This document shows positions 43,805 through 54,387 of a DNA stretch of 64,000 bases, in pieces (positions within the stretch are counted from its first letter, which is position 1; the number at the start of each line of letters is the position of its first letter). This DNA comes from Leptospira sp. WS60.C2 (GTDB lineage: Bacteria > Spirochaetota > Leptospiria > Leptospirales > Leptospiraceae), in NCBI RefSeq assembly GCF_040833955.1, contig NZ_CP162134.1:186001-250000 (forward strand), in the 5' to 3' direction. The position numbers were made by a program, and so were the translations under genes. The notes below the pieces were generated by a model. The model did not search any database. It was not told the origin of the DNA and saw nothing but the letters and a program-made list of their open reading frames with translations.

Positions 43805-45069
43805 TAGAACTGAACTCCTAAACTTTGAAGCTCTCTAATCATCTCTTTGATGTACTTTGGTTCTTTGGTCAATTGGTCGACTTCCTTTTGATAGGCACGT
43901 GTCACCATTTGGTTGTCTTCTTTCACTCGTTTCAAATACACATTCAAAGTTTCTTTTGTGATTTTACTGGCAGGATAATCTGCCATCAGAGGATGGGAAA
44001 AAAATCTTTGTCTGATGGAATCTTCCAATTCTCGGATTTTAGATTTGATGATCCCAACAAATCGTTTGATGGATGTATCATGAAACGAGACATCTGTTTG
44101 TTGGTTTGGAATGAGTTCGTCTACTTGGAGTTTGATTTCTAAAATTTCAGCAATATTCATATTATCCCTGGCACCAGAGAGTTTAGTCATGAGTTTTGCT
44201 TTTTTTTCACGCAAAATTGGATCCTGTTCTTTGTCAGGATGGATGAGTTTCGCTAGGTTTTTGAATAGAGTATTGATATCAGTACTTAACAATCGTTCTG
44301 CTTCCAATTGCTTTTTTTCTTTTTCCATTTGCGCTTTCGATTTCTTTTTTTCTTTGTGTCCCGAATTGGATTTTCGAAAGTACTCGGCTCTGTATTCTTC
44401 ATACTTCTCTCGAAAGTCTCTATACTTTTCTTCGTGTGCTTCTCTTTCTTCTTCCGAATCAAACTGCGTTCGATGAAAATCGTCCAAATCAATGTCCATC
44501 CCAAAGGTTTGTTTGATTTTGGATTCCATTTGATTTTTGTAACGTATTCGTTCGAGTGTCTCAAATTTTGTTTCCAGCTGATCCCGGAACGGTGTATAAA
44601 ACTCTGGGTCTTCCATCAAAGAGTCGTTACACATATCGAGTAGATACCGACGTAAAAACTCTCTTTGCATTTTACCAAAGGAAAGTTTTTCTTCGAGTAA
44701 AATGGAACACATCAGTTCAAATCGTTCTCGTTCCAATTGTTTCTGTTTATTCAGTTCGGGTAAAACCACATTTAAATAGGTTTCATTTACCAATTGGAAC
44801 AAAGGTTCAATTTCTTTGGACCTTTCTAAGGTTTCTTTGTGTTTGCGAAGCGCATCATTGAATTCTTTCTGTGCTTTGGTTTGGTTGGAAGATTCCCCTG
44901 TCCAGACTAAGGTTTCATGCATCGTTTTTTGTCCGACAGAGGCCTTCTCTTTTTTGGATTTGGCAGCTGAATTTGCCTTTGTTGTTTCGGGATCGGATCC
45001 TTTTTTTGAGGATAATTTTGATTTGGGTTTCGGAGTTGGCATGCGAGGAAGGACTTGCCAGACATCCAT
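43804..45069 (-). CDS. J-domain-like coiled-coil protein
   Basis: 421 residues, highly charged. After a low-complexity Lys/Ser-rich N-terminus comes a long helical part (about 70-250) with KYRDFREKYEEYRAEYFRK, then a J-domain-like segment at about 265-315: INTLFKNLAKLIHPDKEQDP with the HPD tripeptide, followed by KKAKLMTKLSGARDNMN in place of helix IV. A C-terminal helical domain follows. If the HPD stimulates an Hsp70, this is an atypical co-chaperone with an internal J-domain. An ATG at 45042 (MPTPKPK) is an alternative start. Follows the aconitase gene by 25 bp and overlaps the methyltransferase gene. Confidence 0.72.
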   Translation of the reverse strand: MDVWQVLPRMPTPKPKSKLSSKKGSDPETTKANSAAKSKKEKASVGQKTMHETLVWTGESSNQTKAQKEFNDALRKHKETLERSKEIEPLFQLVNETYLNVVLPELNKQKQLERERFELMCSILLEEKLSFGKMQREFLRRYLLDMCNDSLMEDPEFYTPFRDQLETKFETLERIRYKNQMESKIKQTFGMDIDLDDFHRTQFDSEEEREAHEEKYRDFREKYEEYRAEYFRKSNSGHKEKKKSKAQMEKEKKQLEAERLLSTDINTLFKNLAKLIHPDKEQDPILREKKAKLMTKLSGARDNMNIAEILEIKLQVDELIPNQQTDVSFHDTSIKRFVGIIKSKIRELEDSIRQRFFSHPLMADYPASKITKETLNVYLKRVKEDNQMVTRAYQKEVDQLTKEPKYIKEMIRELQSLGVQF

Positions 45070-45094
45070 CTGGCAAGCGTTTCGAACTTAGGTT

Positions 45095-47350
45095 TTACGC
45101 TTTCATCAAATTCAAAGCAGCACCTGCTTTGAACCATTCGATTTGTTGCGCGTTGTAAGTGTGGTTCACTTGGATCTCATCTTTTTTTCCATCTTTGTGA
45201 TTGAGAACCAAAGTGAGTGGTTTTCCTTCTTGGAAAGAAGTGAGGCCGATGATGTCGATTGAATCGTCTTCTTGGATTTTATCGTAATCATCTTTGTTGG
45301 CAAACGTGAGCGCAAGCATCCCTTGTTTTTTCAAGTTTGTTTCGTGGATACGAGCAAACGATTTCACAAGCACCGCTCTCACACCCAAATGTCTTGGTTC
45401 CATTGCCGCATGCTCTCTAGAAGAACCCTCTCCATAGTTTTCATCCCCTACCACAATGGACCCAATGCCTTGTGCTTTGTAAGCTCTTTGTGTTTGAGGA
45501 ACTGGTTCGTAGTTTCCTGTGATTTGATTTTTGACTTCATTGGTTTTGCCATTGAAGAAGTTGGTCGCACCAATGAGAAGGTTGTTTGAAATATTATCCA
45601 AGTGACCACGGAATTTTAACCAAGGGCCTGCCATCGAGATATGATCTGTTGTACATTTTCCTTTGGCTTTGATGAGGAGTTTTAAACCTTTGAGGTCTGT
45701 TCCTTCCCAAGCTTTGAACGGAGCAAGGAGTTGTAATCTTGTAGAACTTGGATCGACTATGACTTGAACACCAGATCCGTCTGCTGCAGGAGCTACATAA
45801 CCAGCATCCTCTACCGCAAAACCTTTGCTAGGTAGTTCTTCTCCCGTTGGTGGGTCGAGTTTTACCTTTTCCCCTTTTTCATTCACAAGAGTGTCGGTGA
45901 GTGGGTTAAAACCTAGATCCCCTGCAATGGCAAGTGCTGTTGTGATTTCTGGCGATGCCACAAACGCAAAGGTGTTTGGGTTCCCGTCTTGTCGTGCTTG
46001 GAAGTTACGATTGAAGGAGTGAACGATTGTATTCTTTTCCTTTTTCTCGGCACCGACACGAGACCACATTCCGATACAAGGTCCGCAAGCATTGGAGAAT
46101 ACTTTTGCACCAATTTTGTTGAACGTATCGATAAAACCATCGCGTTGGATGGTGTAACGAACAAGTTCCGAACCTGGTGTAATGGTAAATTCAGCTTTGG
46201 TTTTGAGACCTTTGGAAGCCACTTGTTTCGCAAGAGACGCTGCACGAGAGATGTCTTCATAAGAGGAGTTGGTACAAGATCCGATAAGACCCACTTCTAC
46301 TTTGAGTGGCCATCCATTCTTTTCTGCCTCTTCTTTCATTTTCGAAATAGGTGTGGCAAGGTCTGGAGTGAATGGACCATTCACATATGGCTCAAGAGTA
46401 TCGAGATCGATTTCAATCACTTGGTCAAAATACTTTGCTGGGTCCGCGTACACTTCTGGGTCAGCCGTTAAGTGTGCCTTGTATTTGTTCGCAAGATCTG
46501 CCACATCACTTCTGTTAGTAGAACGAAGGTAACGTTCCATGGAAGCATCATATCCAAAAGTAGATGTAGTTGCTCCAATTTCAGCACCCATGTTACAAAT
46601 TGTACCTTTTCCAGTACACGAAAGAGCTTCGGCACCAGGACCAAAGTATTCTACGATGGCACCAGTTCCTCCTTTGACAGTGAGGATCCCTGCTACTTTT
46701 AAAATCACGTCTTTTGCGGATGTCCAACCATTCAGTTTACCTGTGAGTTTCACACCGATTGCTTTTGGCCACTTGAGTTCCCAAGGAAGTCCCGCCATCA
46801 CATCACAAGCGTCAGCTCCACCGACACCAATTGCCACCATTCCGAGACCACCAGCGTTCACTGTGTGAGAATCTGTTCCAATCATCATTCCACCAGGGAA
46901 GGCATAGTTTTCCAAAACCACTTGGTGGATGATTCCAGCACCTGGTTTCCAAAATCCGATTCCGTATTTATTGGAAACAGAAGATAAAAAATCATAAACT
47001 TCTTTGTTTTCTTTAACAGCAACGCCAAGGTCTTTGCCTGATTCGTCTTTTGCTGTGATTAAGTGGTCACAGTGAACCGTAGAAGGCACTGCCACTTTTT
47101 TTCGGCCAGCTTGCATAAACTGCAAAAGAGCCATTTGTGCCGTTGCATCTTGCATGGCAACTCGGTCTGGTGCAAAGTCTACATAGTCAGCACCACGCCC
47201 AAAACTTTTGGTTGGGTTTCCGTCCCAAAGGTGGTTGTATAAAATCTTTTCTGTGAGAGTGAGGGGTCGACCCACAATCTTCCTGGCTTGTGCAATGGCC
47301 GCTTCCATTTTGGAGTAACGAGCCGCAATCATTTCTATATCAAATGCCAT
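45095..47350 (-). CDS. acn: Aconitate hydratase
   Basis: 751 residues, mitochondrial-type aconitase. The [4Fe-4S] cysteines are in [11 protein letters not shown] and [31 protein letters not shown] and the C-terminal swivel-domain segment [22 protein letters not shown] are diagnostic. It interconverts citrate and isocitrate in the TCA cycle, in the cytoplasm. The length (about 750) and motif wording match the ACO2-like class rather than AcnA (about 890) or AcnB. Probably transcribed with the J-domain-like and methyltransferase genes downstream. Confidence 0.97.
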   Translation of the reverse strand: MAFDIEMIAARYSKMEAAIAQARKIVGRPLTLTEKILYNHLWDGNPTKSFGRGADYVDFAPDRVAMQDATAQMALLQFMQAGRKKVAVPSTVHCDHLITAKDESGKDLGVAVKENKEVYDFLSSVSNKYGIGFWKPGAGIIHQVVLENYAFPGGMMIGTDSHTVNAGGLGMVAIGVGGADACDVMAGLPWELKWPKAIGVKLTGKLNGWTSAKDVILKVAGILTVKGGTGAIVEYFGPGAEALSCTGKGTICNMGAEIGATTSTFGYDASMERYLRSTNRSDVADLANKYKAHLTADPEVYADPAKYFDQVIEIDLDTLEPYVNGPFTPDLATPISKMKEEAEKNGWPLKVEVGLIGSCTNSSYEDISRAASLAKQVASKGLKTKAEFTITPGSELVRYTIQRDGFIDTFNKIGAKVFSNACGPCIGMWSRVGAEKKEKNTIVHSFNRNFQARQDGNPNTFAFVASPEITTALAIAGDLGFNPLTDTLVNEKGEKVKLDPPTGEELPSKGFAVEDAGYVAPAADGSGVQVIVDPSSTRLQLLAPFKAWEGTDLKGLKLLIKAKGKCTTDHISMAGPWLKFRGHLDNISNNLLIGATNFFNGKTNEVKNQITGNYEPVPQTQRAYKAQGIGSIVVGDENYGEGSSREHAAMEPRHLGVRAVLVKSFARIHETNLKKQGMLALTFANKDDYDKIQEDDSIDIIGLTSFQEGKPLTLVLNHKDGKKDEIQVNHTYNAQQIEWFKAGAALNLMKA

Positions 47351-47460
47351 CTGAACCTCTTATACCTATCAGACCGTAGGAAAAAAGGGAATCAATCGAA
47401 AATTAAACTACAAAACCTAAAATCAGTAAATTTGGTTCTTTTGGAGAATCGAAAGCTTGC

Positions 47461-47961
47461 TCAACCGTCAATGCGAACATAAACTTCATCCGCTTTTAGG
47501 ATGAGGCCTGTTTTGATTTCGATGAGCCGAGTGTTTACAAAAACGCCTTCTTGGTATGGGGTGACGATCCCTGTAATGATGACATCTAATTTGAGCACTT
47601 CACCTATTTTACGCAAGGTGGCAGTGTCTGTGGGAGAATCTAAACTTAAGCCTGCTTCTTTTAAGGCCTTTTGGTTGGCCAAACGATCCAAAATGAGAAA
47701 TCTGTCTTTTTTTACAAGTTCCGTTGTGAGTTTTTCAGCAAGAATCTCACCATAGGGGCTTTTTTTCCCTTCATTGTCTAAAAATGTTAAGACAACCAAT
47801 CGTTCCGGTTGAAAATAAAACCCTTTTTCTGACAAAGAGGAAGCCAATTGTTCTAAGGGAGGAACCGTTGGTTTTTTTGGTTTCGTTTCCCTCTCATCTC
47901 CCAAATAACATGCGTTTGCTGCCATGAGTAAAAACAGGAAATATAAAATTTTAAAACGCAA
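47461..47961 (-). CDS. FlgO/CsgG-like lipoprotein
   Basis: About 166 residues if started at the TTG at 47961 (RFKILYFLFLLMAANAC, lipobox AANAC). A longer frame reaches 48033, but it would lie inside the upstream gene and put a long tail before the signal. The mature domain is an alpha/beta fold of the FlgO/CsgG N-terminal type: LVVLTFLDNEGKKSPYGEILAEKLTTELVKKDRFLILDR, LDVIITGIVTPYQEGVFVNTRLIEIKTGLIL. In other bacteria such lipoproteins sit at the outer membrane and assist secretion or flagellar assembly. Start overlaps the upstream gene by 11 bp. Confidence 0.75.
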   Translation of the reverse strand: MRFKILYFLFLLMAANACYLGDERETKPKKPTVPPLEQLASSLSEKGFYFQPERLVVLTFLDNEGKKSPYGEILAEKLTTELVKKDRFLILDRLANQKALKEAGLSLDSPTDTATLRKIGEVLKLDVIITGIVTPYQEGVFVNTRLIEIKTGLILKADEVYVRIDG

Positions 47962-48970
47962 CTTCCATTCCAAGAGAGGTAACATATTCATAAAACGATC
48001 TTCCATTAAATGCATTCCCAACCATATAACCACCAGGAACCCCTACGAGCATACCGTCTTTATAAAATTGATTTTGAAAATTTAGAAAAAAAGTGGTTTT
48101 AAGTTTGCCAGGGTGTTTTCCCCGAAAGGATGCCGAAAACGTTTCAGGCGATCGACCATTTTGATCCCTAACCTGTAACATAGGATCGTTAAACACATTG
48201 AAAATTTGGTTCCCCACATAAAGTGAATAGTTTTTAGAAGGATCTAAAAAGAAGATAAACCCGAGAGAAGCAATGTCTTGTGCAGGGATAAAACCAAGTT
48301 GTCCATTGGCTGATGTAGGCCTTTGGTGGATATAATTGTAACGAAGATTGAGTTGTACTTTGTCACTGCCTAAAAAAAAAGAGAACCTACCTCCATCGTT
48401 CGCATATATGGTAATAGGATTTTCTACCTTTGACTGATACAATGATGTTTGCACTTTCAAAAAAGGCGATGCTGAAAAATTTCCTTGGTATTCAAACAAT
48501 GACTTAGGATCATATAACGTGCGCTTGTTTGTCTCAAGTTGGCGAAAGATCATATTTACTGAAGGATGATTGGGGGTTGTTAGAATGGTTTGTGATAAAG
48601 CCGGTTCCCCACTCAGTTTTGCATCTTGGACAGAATACAAAGCGGGAGAACCATCTGACTCTCTTTGCGATGAAGAGTAGGAAAAATTGCTACGTTTTTT
48701 TGCTTTGATGGAAAGAAGCAAAGGCTCTTCCCATGAGAAAGAAATCATTCGGTCCTTGGCAGTTGAACTGGAGACAGGATCTACTGGTTTCGGTATGAAT
48801 TTATTTAGTTCAAGGGTTAAATTTGAAGTTTTTTTTTCCACTAACAAAGATTTGGTTTTCGACTCCAAATTTTTGACCTGGTTTTCTTGGATCGGTGTCA
48901 TAATCACCACGGCAAGGAGACCAATACCAGAAAGGAGAGAAACAAAAACAGAAACTTTTGGGGAGTTCAT
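47951..48970 (-). CDS. Exported or outer-membrane protein, unknown function
   Basis: 339 residues from the ATG at 48970, chosen because it opens with a membrane/signal segment (KVSVFVSLLSGIGLLAVVIMTP). The longer frame to 49048 overlaps queA. The N-terminal third is polar and low in complexity. The C-terminal 220 residues show alternating beta strands (VQLNLRYNYIHQRPTS, LGFIFFLDPSKNYSLYVGNQIF) and end in aromatic VAF, suggesting an outer-membrane barrel. Coupled to the FlgO-like lipoprotein, which may be its partner. No family recognised. Confidence 0.6.
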   Translation of the reverse strand: MNSPKVSVFVSLLSGIGLLAVVIMTPIQENQVKNLESKTKSLLVEKKTSNLTLELNKFIPKPVDPVSSSTAKDRMISFSWEEPLLLSIKAKKRSNFSYSSSQRESDGSPALYSVQDAKLSGEPALSQTILTTPNHPSVNMIFRQLETNKRTLYDPKSLFEYQGNFSASPFLKVQTSLYQSKVENPITIYANDGGRFSFFLGSDKVQLNLRYNYIHQRPTSANGQLGFIPAQDIASLGFIFFLDPSKNYSLYVGNQIFNVFNDPMLQVRDQNGRSPETFSASFRGKHPGKLKTTFFLNFQNQFYKDGMLVGVPGGYMVGNAFNGRSFYEYVTSLGMEVAF

Positions 48971-49022
48971 AGAGAAACTGTAAAAACATATTTCCGAATC
49001 CAAAGTGAATGTAAACCTATTT

Positions 49023-50063
49023 TTAAAATAAGAACATCGAGTCCCCATACGAGTAAAAACGAAATTGGTTCTGCAATGCGTACTGATACGAATCCATCAC
49101 CAGTCGACTTTTCGCAAAGGCACTTACCAGTAAAAGTAAACTCGATTTAGGCAAATGAAAATTAGTAATCAGTCCTTGTACGGATTGAATATTGTCCCCT
49201 GGCGACAAAAATATGTCAGTTTGACTTGAACCCACCTTATATTTCTGTTGTTGAGAATCAAAAACAGTTTCCAAAACACGTAAGGAAGTAGTGCCGATCG
49301 CAATCACACGTCTTCCTTCTTTTCTAGCATCGTTCAATTGGTTCGCTGTTTCCTCCGTGATTTCGTATTTTTCTTTGTGTAGCGTTTTCGTCTGCCATTG
49401 TTCGGTGGTCAGCGGACGAAAAGTTCCATAACCGACCTGCAAGTTGACAGGAACAAATGCAACTCCCCTTTGGATCAAATCTTCTTTTAGAGCATCGGTA
49501 AAATGAAGTCCTGCTGTTGGGGCAGCGACAGAACCTGTTTTTTTTGCAAAGATAGTTTGGTATCTTTCTTTGTCTTCCTCCATCGCTGTTCGTTTAAGAT
49601 ACGGTGGGATGGGGATTGTGCCGAAGACTTCAAAATCTGAATCTGAAATTTGTTCTTTTGCTACCAGGATGGATAATTCCTTGTCTTTCCCATCAAACTG
49701 AAATACATACTGAGGAAAACCTACAGGAAATAAAACTTCACCTAACTTAAGCTTGGCCCTATTTTTCAAAATACACGTCCAAACTTTGTCAGATTCATCC
49801 ACTGTTTCTAAAAAAATCGATTCGTGTATACGACCTGATTCTACCTGCAAGTACACCCTACGATAGGAAACTTTCGTATCATTGTAAACCAATACATCCC
49901 CCGGTTGTAACCAATCCCGAATGTCGCGAAATTTTGGCCCTTCCCAAAATTTCTCCTTGGATCGGTCAACGAGAAGCAATCTTGATTCGTCTCTGTTCTT
50001 TGCAGGAAATCGAGCAATTTGTTCTTCTGGTAAGTGAAAATCAAATTCGTTTAAAAAATCCAT
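49023..50063 (-). CDS. queA: tRNA preQ1(34) S-adenosylmethionine ribosyltransferase-isomerase
   Basis: 346 residues, normal QueA length. Typical segments: FDFHLPEEQIARFPAKNRDESRLL at the start, GDVLVYNDTKV, KTGSVAAPTAGLHFT, HTLHKEKYEI-like LHKEKYEITEET, GTTSLRVLET and FHLPKSSLLLLVSAF. QueA transfers the ribosyl group of SAM to preQ1 in tRNA to form epoxyqueuosine. No other queuosine gene is in the window. 63 bp from the divergent glycan cluster. Confidence 0.96.
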   Translation of the reverse strand: MDFLNEFDFHLPEEQIARFPAKNRDESRLLLVDRSKEKFWEGPKFRDIRDWLQPGDVLVYNDTKVSYRRVYLQVESGRIHESIFLETVDESDKVWTCILKNRAKLKLGEVLFPVGFPQYVFQFDGKDKELSILVAKEQISDSDFEVFGTIPIPPYLKRTAMEEDKERYQTIFAKKTGSVAAPTAGLHFTDALKEDLIQRGVAFVPVNLQVGYGTFRPLTTEQWQTKTLHKEKYEITEETANQLNDARKEGRRVIAIGTTSLRVLETVFDSQQQKYKVGSSQTDIFLSPGDNIQSVQGLITNFHLPKSSLLLLVSAFAKSRLVMDSYQYALQNQFRFYSYGDSMFLF

Positions 50064-50126
50064 CTTAGAATCACCCTAGGAAAACCTTGTCAATTAACCA
50101 GAAATATTGGGAATGGTAGGAGAACT

Positions 50127-51419
50127 ATGTGGAAATTTTTAGAAACCATAGAAAGACAGGGGAAATGGATTCTCGCTGTTCTTTTTTTATACCTTTTGGT
50201 TACCTCAATCAATCAATCCCGCCAAAAATCAGATTTTTTGGACTATTACCATGCCAGTGAACGTTGGGGAACAGGAGAAAATTTATATCGCTTCGATGTC
50301 GCTTTCGAGTTACAATCCAAAATCAAAACGGCAGAAGATTTATTTCGACCTGAAAATCTTTCCCTACTTTTGACTCTTCAAAACGAAACTGCCACTTATA
50401 TTTACCCACCTCTTTTTTCTTTTTTACTCATTCCCATCACATATCTATCGGAACAGAATGCGGCACTTATATTTGAACTTTTCAGTTGGATTTCCTTACT
50501 AGGAATTTTATACCTTCTATTTCAAATCAAAGATATCAATGGAAAAACAAAACAATACACATATTTGATATTGATTGCCACTCTCTTTTTTAATTTTCGC
50601 TTCATTGAAAGTCATATCCAAAACAACCAAGTCGGAATCATTCTCATCTTACTTGTGTTAGCTTCCCTGCTCATCAAAAACCATTTTTTCGGAGGGATCC
50701 TCCTTGCGTTGGCTGTCAGCATTAAAATCACACCTCTTGTGTTTTTGTTTGCCTTTCTTTATGAAAAGAAATACACAAGGATCCTTTGGTTTTTTGTCGG
50801 ACTAATTCTTTGGAATGCTCTCCCACTCTTATACAATTGGGATTACACAATGCAGATGTCCAAAGAATGGATCACCCAAATCCTTGGAAATGCATTGAAC
50901 AATCCACTCCTCCGCTCTTGGAAGAATAATCAATCTTTATCTTCAACTCTTGCCAAGTATTTTGTTTCAGGAGCAGATTTTATCAACCAACCAACTTATG
51001 GTTTGCCCTTTACAAATCTATCACTTTCAGTTTTAAAGATCATACAGCTTGTATTTGTTTTGATTTATGGAATCCCGCTTCTCATGTTATGGCGTAACCC
51101 CAACCAAAAATGGGCAATTGTCTCTTTATTGTTTTTAATTTCTGCTCTATTTAGTGGAATCAGTTGGATTCATAGTTATATCATTTGTTTGGTTCCCATT
51201 TATTTCATCTTAAACAAAATCATAGAAACCAAGAAGGATACAAAATCCTATTTGATCCTTTTTTTGTTTTTGAGTTTACCCATATTCAGTCATAGAACGT
51301 TTGTTGGACAAAAAGTAGAATCATTCCTCTCCATGTTTTCGATTCTTTTTTACTCTACCAGTTTACTGTATTTTTACATTGTTAGGTTTGCACTTCATGA
51401 AAACAAAAATTGGGATTGA
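50127..51419 (+). CDS. GT87/DUF2029-type membrane glycosyltransferase
   Basis: 430 residues with about ten membrane helices. The N-terminal loop DFLDYYHASERWGTGENLYR carries the acidic GT-C motif, and YIYPPLFSFLLIPITYL is the typical DUF2029 segment. GT87 enzymes use a polyprenyl-phosphate sugar as donor on the outer face of the inner membrane. AGGAG precedes the ATG. First gene of a cluster of six same-strand genes; its 3' end overlaps the next gene by 23 bp. Confidence 0.83.
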   Translation: MWKFLETIERQGKWILAVLFLYLLVTSINQSRQKSDFLDYYHASERWGTGENLYRFDVAFELQSKIKTAEDLFRPENLSLLLTLQNETATYIYPPLFSFLLIPITYLSEQNAALIFELFSWISLLGILYLLFQIKDINGKTKQYTYLILIATLFFNFRFIESHIQNNQVGIILILLVLASLLIKNHFFGGILLALAVSIKITPLVFLFAFLYEKKYTRILWFFVGLILWNALPLLYNWDYTMQMSKEWITQILGNALNNPLLRSWKNNQSLSSTLAKYFVSGADFINQPTYGLPFTNLSLSVLKIIQLVFVLIYGIPLLMLWRNPNQKWAIVSLLFLISALFSGISWIHSYIICLVPIYFILNKIIETKKDTKSYLILFLFLSLPIFSHRTFVGQKVESFLSMFSILFYSTSLLYFYIVRFALHENKNWD

Positions 51420-52491
51420 TGTACGACCTCTTGCTTATGGCATTACGGGGAACTCTCGTTATTTAGCGGAAGTTCTAAAAGTTTTATTAAGAAAACATAC
51501 AGACAAAACATTTTATTTTCTCAGCAATAAACCAATTCATCCTGTTTTTTCGGATTTACTTTTACCAAACGTAATCTTGGTCATCGAAACAAAACCGATC
51601 CCTGGCCCTCTCTATTTGAATTTCATTTTGCCGAGACGACTCAAAGAACATTCAATTGAAGTATTTTGGGGAACCATTCAAATGTTACCTCTTTGGAGAC
51701 TACCAATTCCAACCTATGTCAATTACCATGACCTGAACTTTATCTCCGCACCGGAAACGATGGCAAAATGGAATTATTGGCAACATAAGTTATTATCCCC
51801 CATCACCCTAAAGAACGCAGACAAAATCTTTTGTTTGTCCCAGAATACAAAGACTGAGATCATCCAATTTCGTCCTGAATTTAAAGATAAATGCCTTATC
51901 GTCTATCCCGGCGTTACAAAATCCAAAACAAACCCTAAGGCATTAAAGGTTAAATTCCCAAAAGAATTTTTTCTGACTGTGGGAACCTTAGAACCAAGAA
52001 AGAATATCAACCGTTTGGTGGATGCGTTTTTACGATTCAAAGAAGAACACCCCAAAGACAAACATTCTCTTTTGATCATGGGTAGAAAAGGTTGGGGAGA
52101 GGAAGGTGAAATGTTATATCAGAAATTAAATACTCCCACCATACAATCATCCGGCGTTCAATTTATCGAGAATCCAGATGAGAACACATTAGCTCTGGCA
52201 TTTCATTCCTGTAAGGCTTTCTTCTTTCCCTCCTTACATGAAGGTTTTGGTTTGCCATTGCTTGAAGCTATGTTGGAAGGGAAAAGATGCGTTGCCTCTG
52301 ACATACCTGTTTTTAAAGAAATTCTCTCCGACACCTGTGATTTGTATATACCACCCAAAGACGATTCTGGCTGGACAAATGCCTTTCAAGTGATGTCCGG
52401 CCCCAAAAAAGAAAGAAAACCAAAATTCCCATCGAAGTTATGGACTTGGCAGGAGACTGCTAAAAAAATTGAAGAGGTACTATTTTTGTGA
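51397..52491 (+). CDS. GT4-family glycosyltransferase
   Basis: 364 residues from the ATG at 51397 (MKTKIGIDVRPLAYGITGNSR); an in-frame TTG at 51379 is unlikely. Two Rossmann-like domains: N-terminal with PTYVNYHDLNF, C-terminal with FFLTVGTLEPRKNINRLVDAF and the donor-site motif FFPSLHEGFGLPLLEAM, the E-x7-E signature of GT4. A cytoplasmic retaining enzyme adding a sugar to a lipid-linked or LPS-type glycan. Coupled on both sides (overlaps of 23 and 4 bp). Confidence 0.93.
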   Translation: MKTKIGIDVRPLAYGITGNSRYLAEVLKVLLRKHTDKTFYFLSNKPIHPVFSDLLLPNVILVIETKPIPGPLYLNFILPRRLKEHSIEVFWGTIQMLPLWRLPIPTYVNYHDLNFISAPETMAKWNYWQHKLLSPITLKNADKIFCLSQNTKTEIIQFRPEFKDKCLIVYPGVTKSKTNPKALKVKFPKEFFLTVGTLEPRKNINRLVDAFLRFKEEHPKDKHSLLIMGRKGWGEEGEMLYQKLNTPTIQSSGVQFIENPDENTLALAFHSCKAFFFPSLHEGFGLPLLEAMLEGKRCVASDIPVFKEILSDTCDLYIPPKDDSGWTNAFQVMSGPKKERKPKFPSKLWTWQETAKKIEEVLFL

Positions 52492-53075
52492 AACCAATCA
52501 AACATTTGCTTTCCAAATGGAAAGAATACAAATCAAAAAAAGAATCTGCCTACTTTGGCACATCGCTCTATGATGAGCTAACTCTCAATCCCCTTCCTTC
52601 CATCTTTTTAATTCTAGGGTCAACAGTATTCTTTTGGGTCAGTGTACCTTATATACACCATCTAGGGAATTTTTTCTTTTGGTTCGTTGGAGTTTTGGAA
52701 ATCACGAAAGTTTTAAAAATTCCTTTTTTGGATGAACTTCGTTATTATCATTACTTATCGGTATTTGTTTATTTTTACATTTCAATATCCTTGTTAATAG
52801 ATATGAGTCGATTATTAGCAAAGTGGAATGTTCGATCTGTTTTTGTCAAAAATGAACTTTGGCAAATTTCTCACTCTGGTCTCGGGAAAGAACTCAACCA
52901 ATACCAATTAGATGCGGAAGCATTATCACTCACCTATGAACATGGTGGATTTAGCGATTACCTAGGACTCAATCGTTTGCTTTGGAAAAAAAATGGGAAC
53001 GTAGTGTTCTCGACTCCATTCTTTTTTCCTTACAGAAAGAACAAAGCCCTCATCAATCGGATTTTAAAAAGATAA
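52488..53075 (+). CDS. Membrane protein of the glycan cluster, unknown function
   Basis: 195 residues, GTG start overlapping the previous stop (GTGA). Two or three membrane helices (about 33-72, 86-106) between a basic N-terminus and a soluble C-terminal domain (VKNELWQISHSGLGKELNQYQLDAEALSLTYEHGGFSDYLGLNRLLW). No family recognised. Its position between two glycosyltransferases suggests a role in export or regulation of the same glycan. Confidence 0.72.
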   Translation: MKPIKHLLSKWKEYKSKKESAYFGTSLYDELTLNPLPSIFLILGSTVFFWVSVPYIHHLGNFFFWFVGVLEITKVLKIPFLDELRYYHYLSVFVYFYISISLLIDMSRLLAKWNVRSVFVKNELWQISHSGLGKELNQYQLDAEALSLTYEHGGFSDYLGLNRLLWKKNGNVVFSTPFFFPYRKNKALINRILKR

Positions 53076-53090
53076 CAAGGAATCTTCTTT

Positions 53091-54377
53091 TTGAAAAAGC
53101 TCTTTATTTACCTGCTTCTGCTTGGATTATTTTTATTCCATCTTAGGTATCTGTCTCGTGCCTTTGATTGGGATTCTTGTGTGTACGCACTCAACATTCA
53201 AAAGGATAGAATTGAATCTGCTTTTTTTAATCCACATCATCTGGGATTTGAATCCTCTGGTCTCTTGTATTGGAAAATGGTTCGCTCGATTTATCCGACA
53301 ACGGACATCATGTTTTTTCTGCGACTTCGAATCTTGAGTTTCTCACTCTTCTTCCTGGGACTTTTTATTTGGATCTACTACAAACTATATAAAGATTTTA
53401 TACTGGCAGTTCTTCTTGCACTAGTGATCCAAGTGAGCCAAGCATTTTGGTTCTATAGTTTGCACAACGACACACCGCTCATCCATTCTTGTTTAATGGC
53501 TTTGTTATTTTTGTTTACGATCTATTTTTTACGAAATGGATTAAACAAAAAACACTTATTCATTTTATGGACCATTCAACTCTTCACGATTTACTTTCAT
53601 CAATCGAATGTAATCCATTTTGGTATGGTTCCTATGGCTATTTTTTTATCACCCAATCGCAGTTTTGGGAAAAAACTACGAATCATTTTTGTCTATTTGA
53701 CGTGTTTGGGTTTAGCCACCATTCTATCTTATTTATTTGTTGGTTTCGTGATCCTGAAAAGAGGGCTCGGCCCTATCGATGAAAAACATTTTTCGTTTTG
53801 GATGTTCTTATATGCGGCGATCAATCGATGGGGAACGAGTTTAGGTGAAGACAAAAATTATGTTTTGTACTTTTATCGAGGAATTGGAGATGCATTTCTT
53901 GTCTTCCAAAATGTGATTCCAAAATTCCGTGTGAACTTATTCGATTTTCAAAATCCAAAGCACCTACCGTATAATTTAAATCTTTTGTTCTGGATTTTTA
54001 GTTTGAGTTTAGGAATTTTGAATTTCCGTACAATGTGGACCAAATACAAACCAGAAATTTTAATACTTTTGTTTTGGCTTGTCCCTTCCATTGGTTTTTA
54101 TACATGGTGGGAAGGATATTTTTTTGAATTTTGGGTAGGAACCACCATTGGTCTTTGGATTCTCAATTCATATATTTTACATTCTTATCGTTCCCATTTA
54201 CTCCCAAAATTTTCGAATGCCGTTTTGCATACAATATACACGACTTTGTTTTTATTTTATTTTCTTACGAACTTTACCTTCTCTACCCTTCCTAGATCCA
54301 TTGGACCAAAATTTGGTTATACGGAAGGAATCCAAGGGCCAGTTGAAAAATTAGCAGAAGAATCAATTTACAGATAG
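53091..54377 (+). CDS. Multi-pass membrane protein, probable GT-C glycosyltransferase
   Basis: 428 residues, TTG start, ten or so membrane helices. The first periplasmic loop has AFDWDSCVYALNIQKDRIESAFFNPHHLGFES, with acidic residues placed as in GT-C enzymes (ArnT/PMT-like), and an aromatic membrane core follows. The family cannot be fixed by eye; a DUF-type polyprenol-sugar transferase is the best guess. Follows the previous gene by 15 bp. Confidence 0.68.
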   Translation: MKKLFIYLLLLGLFLFHLRYLSRAFDWDSCVYALNIQKDRIESAFFNPHHLGFESSGLLYWKMVRSIYPTTDIMFFLRLRILSFSLFFLGLFIWIYYKLYKDFILAVLLALVIQVSQAFWFYSLHNDTPLIHSCLMALLFLFTIYFLRNGLNKKHLFILWTIQLFTIYFHQSNVIHFGMVPMAIFLSPNRSFGKKLRIIFVYLTCLGLATILSYLFVGFVILKRGLGPIDEKHFSFWMFLYAAINRWGTSLGEDKNYVLYFYRGIGDAFLVFQNVIPKFRVNLFDFQNPKHLPYNLNLLFWIFSLSLGILNFRTMWTKYKPEILILLFWLVPSIGFYTWWEGYFFEFWVGTTIGLWILNSYILHSYRSHLLPKFSNAVLHTIYTTLFLFYFLTNFTFSTLPRSIGPKFGYTEGIQGPVEKLAEESIYR

Positions 54378-54387
54378 GAAACCCAAC

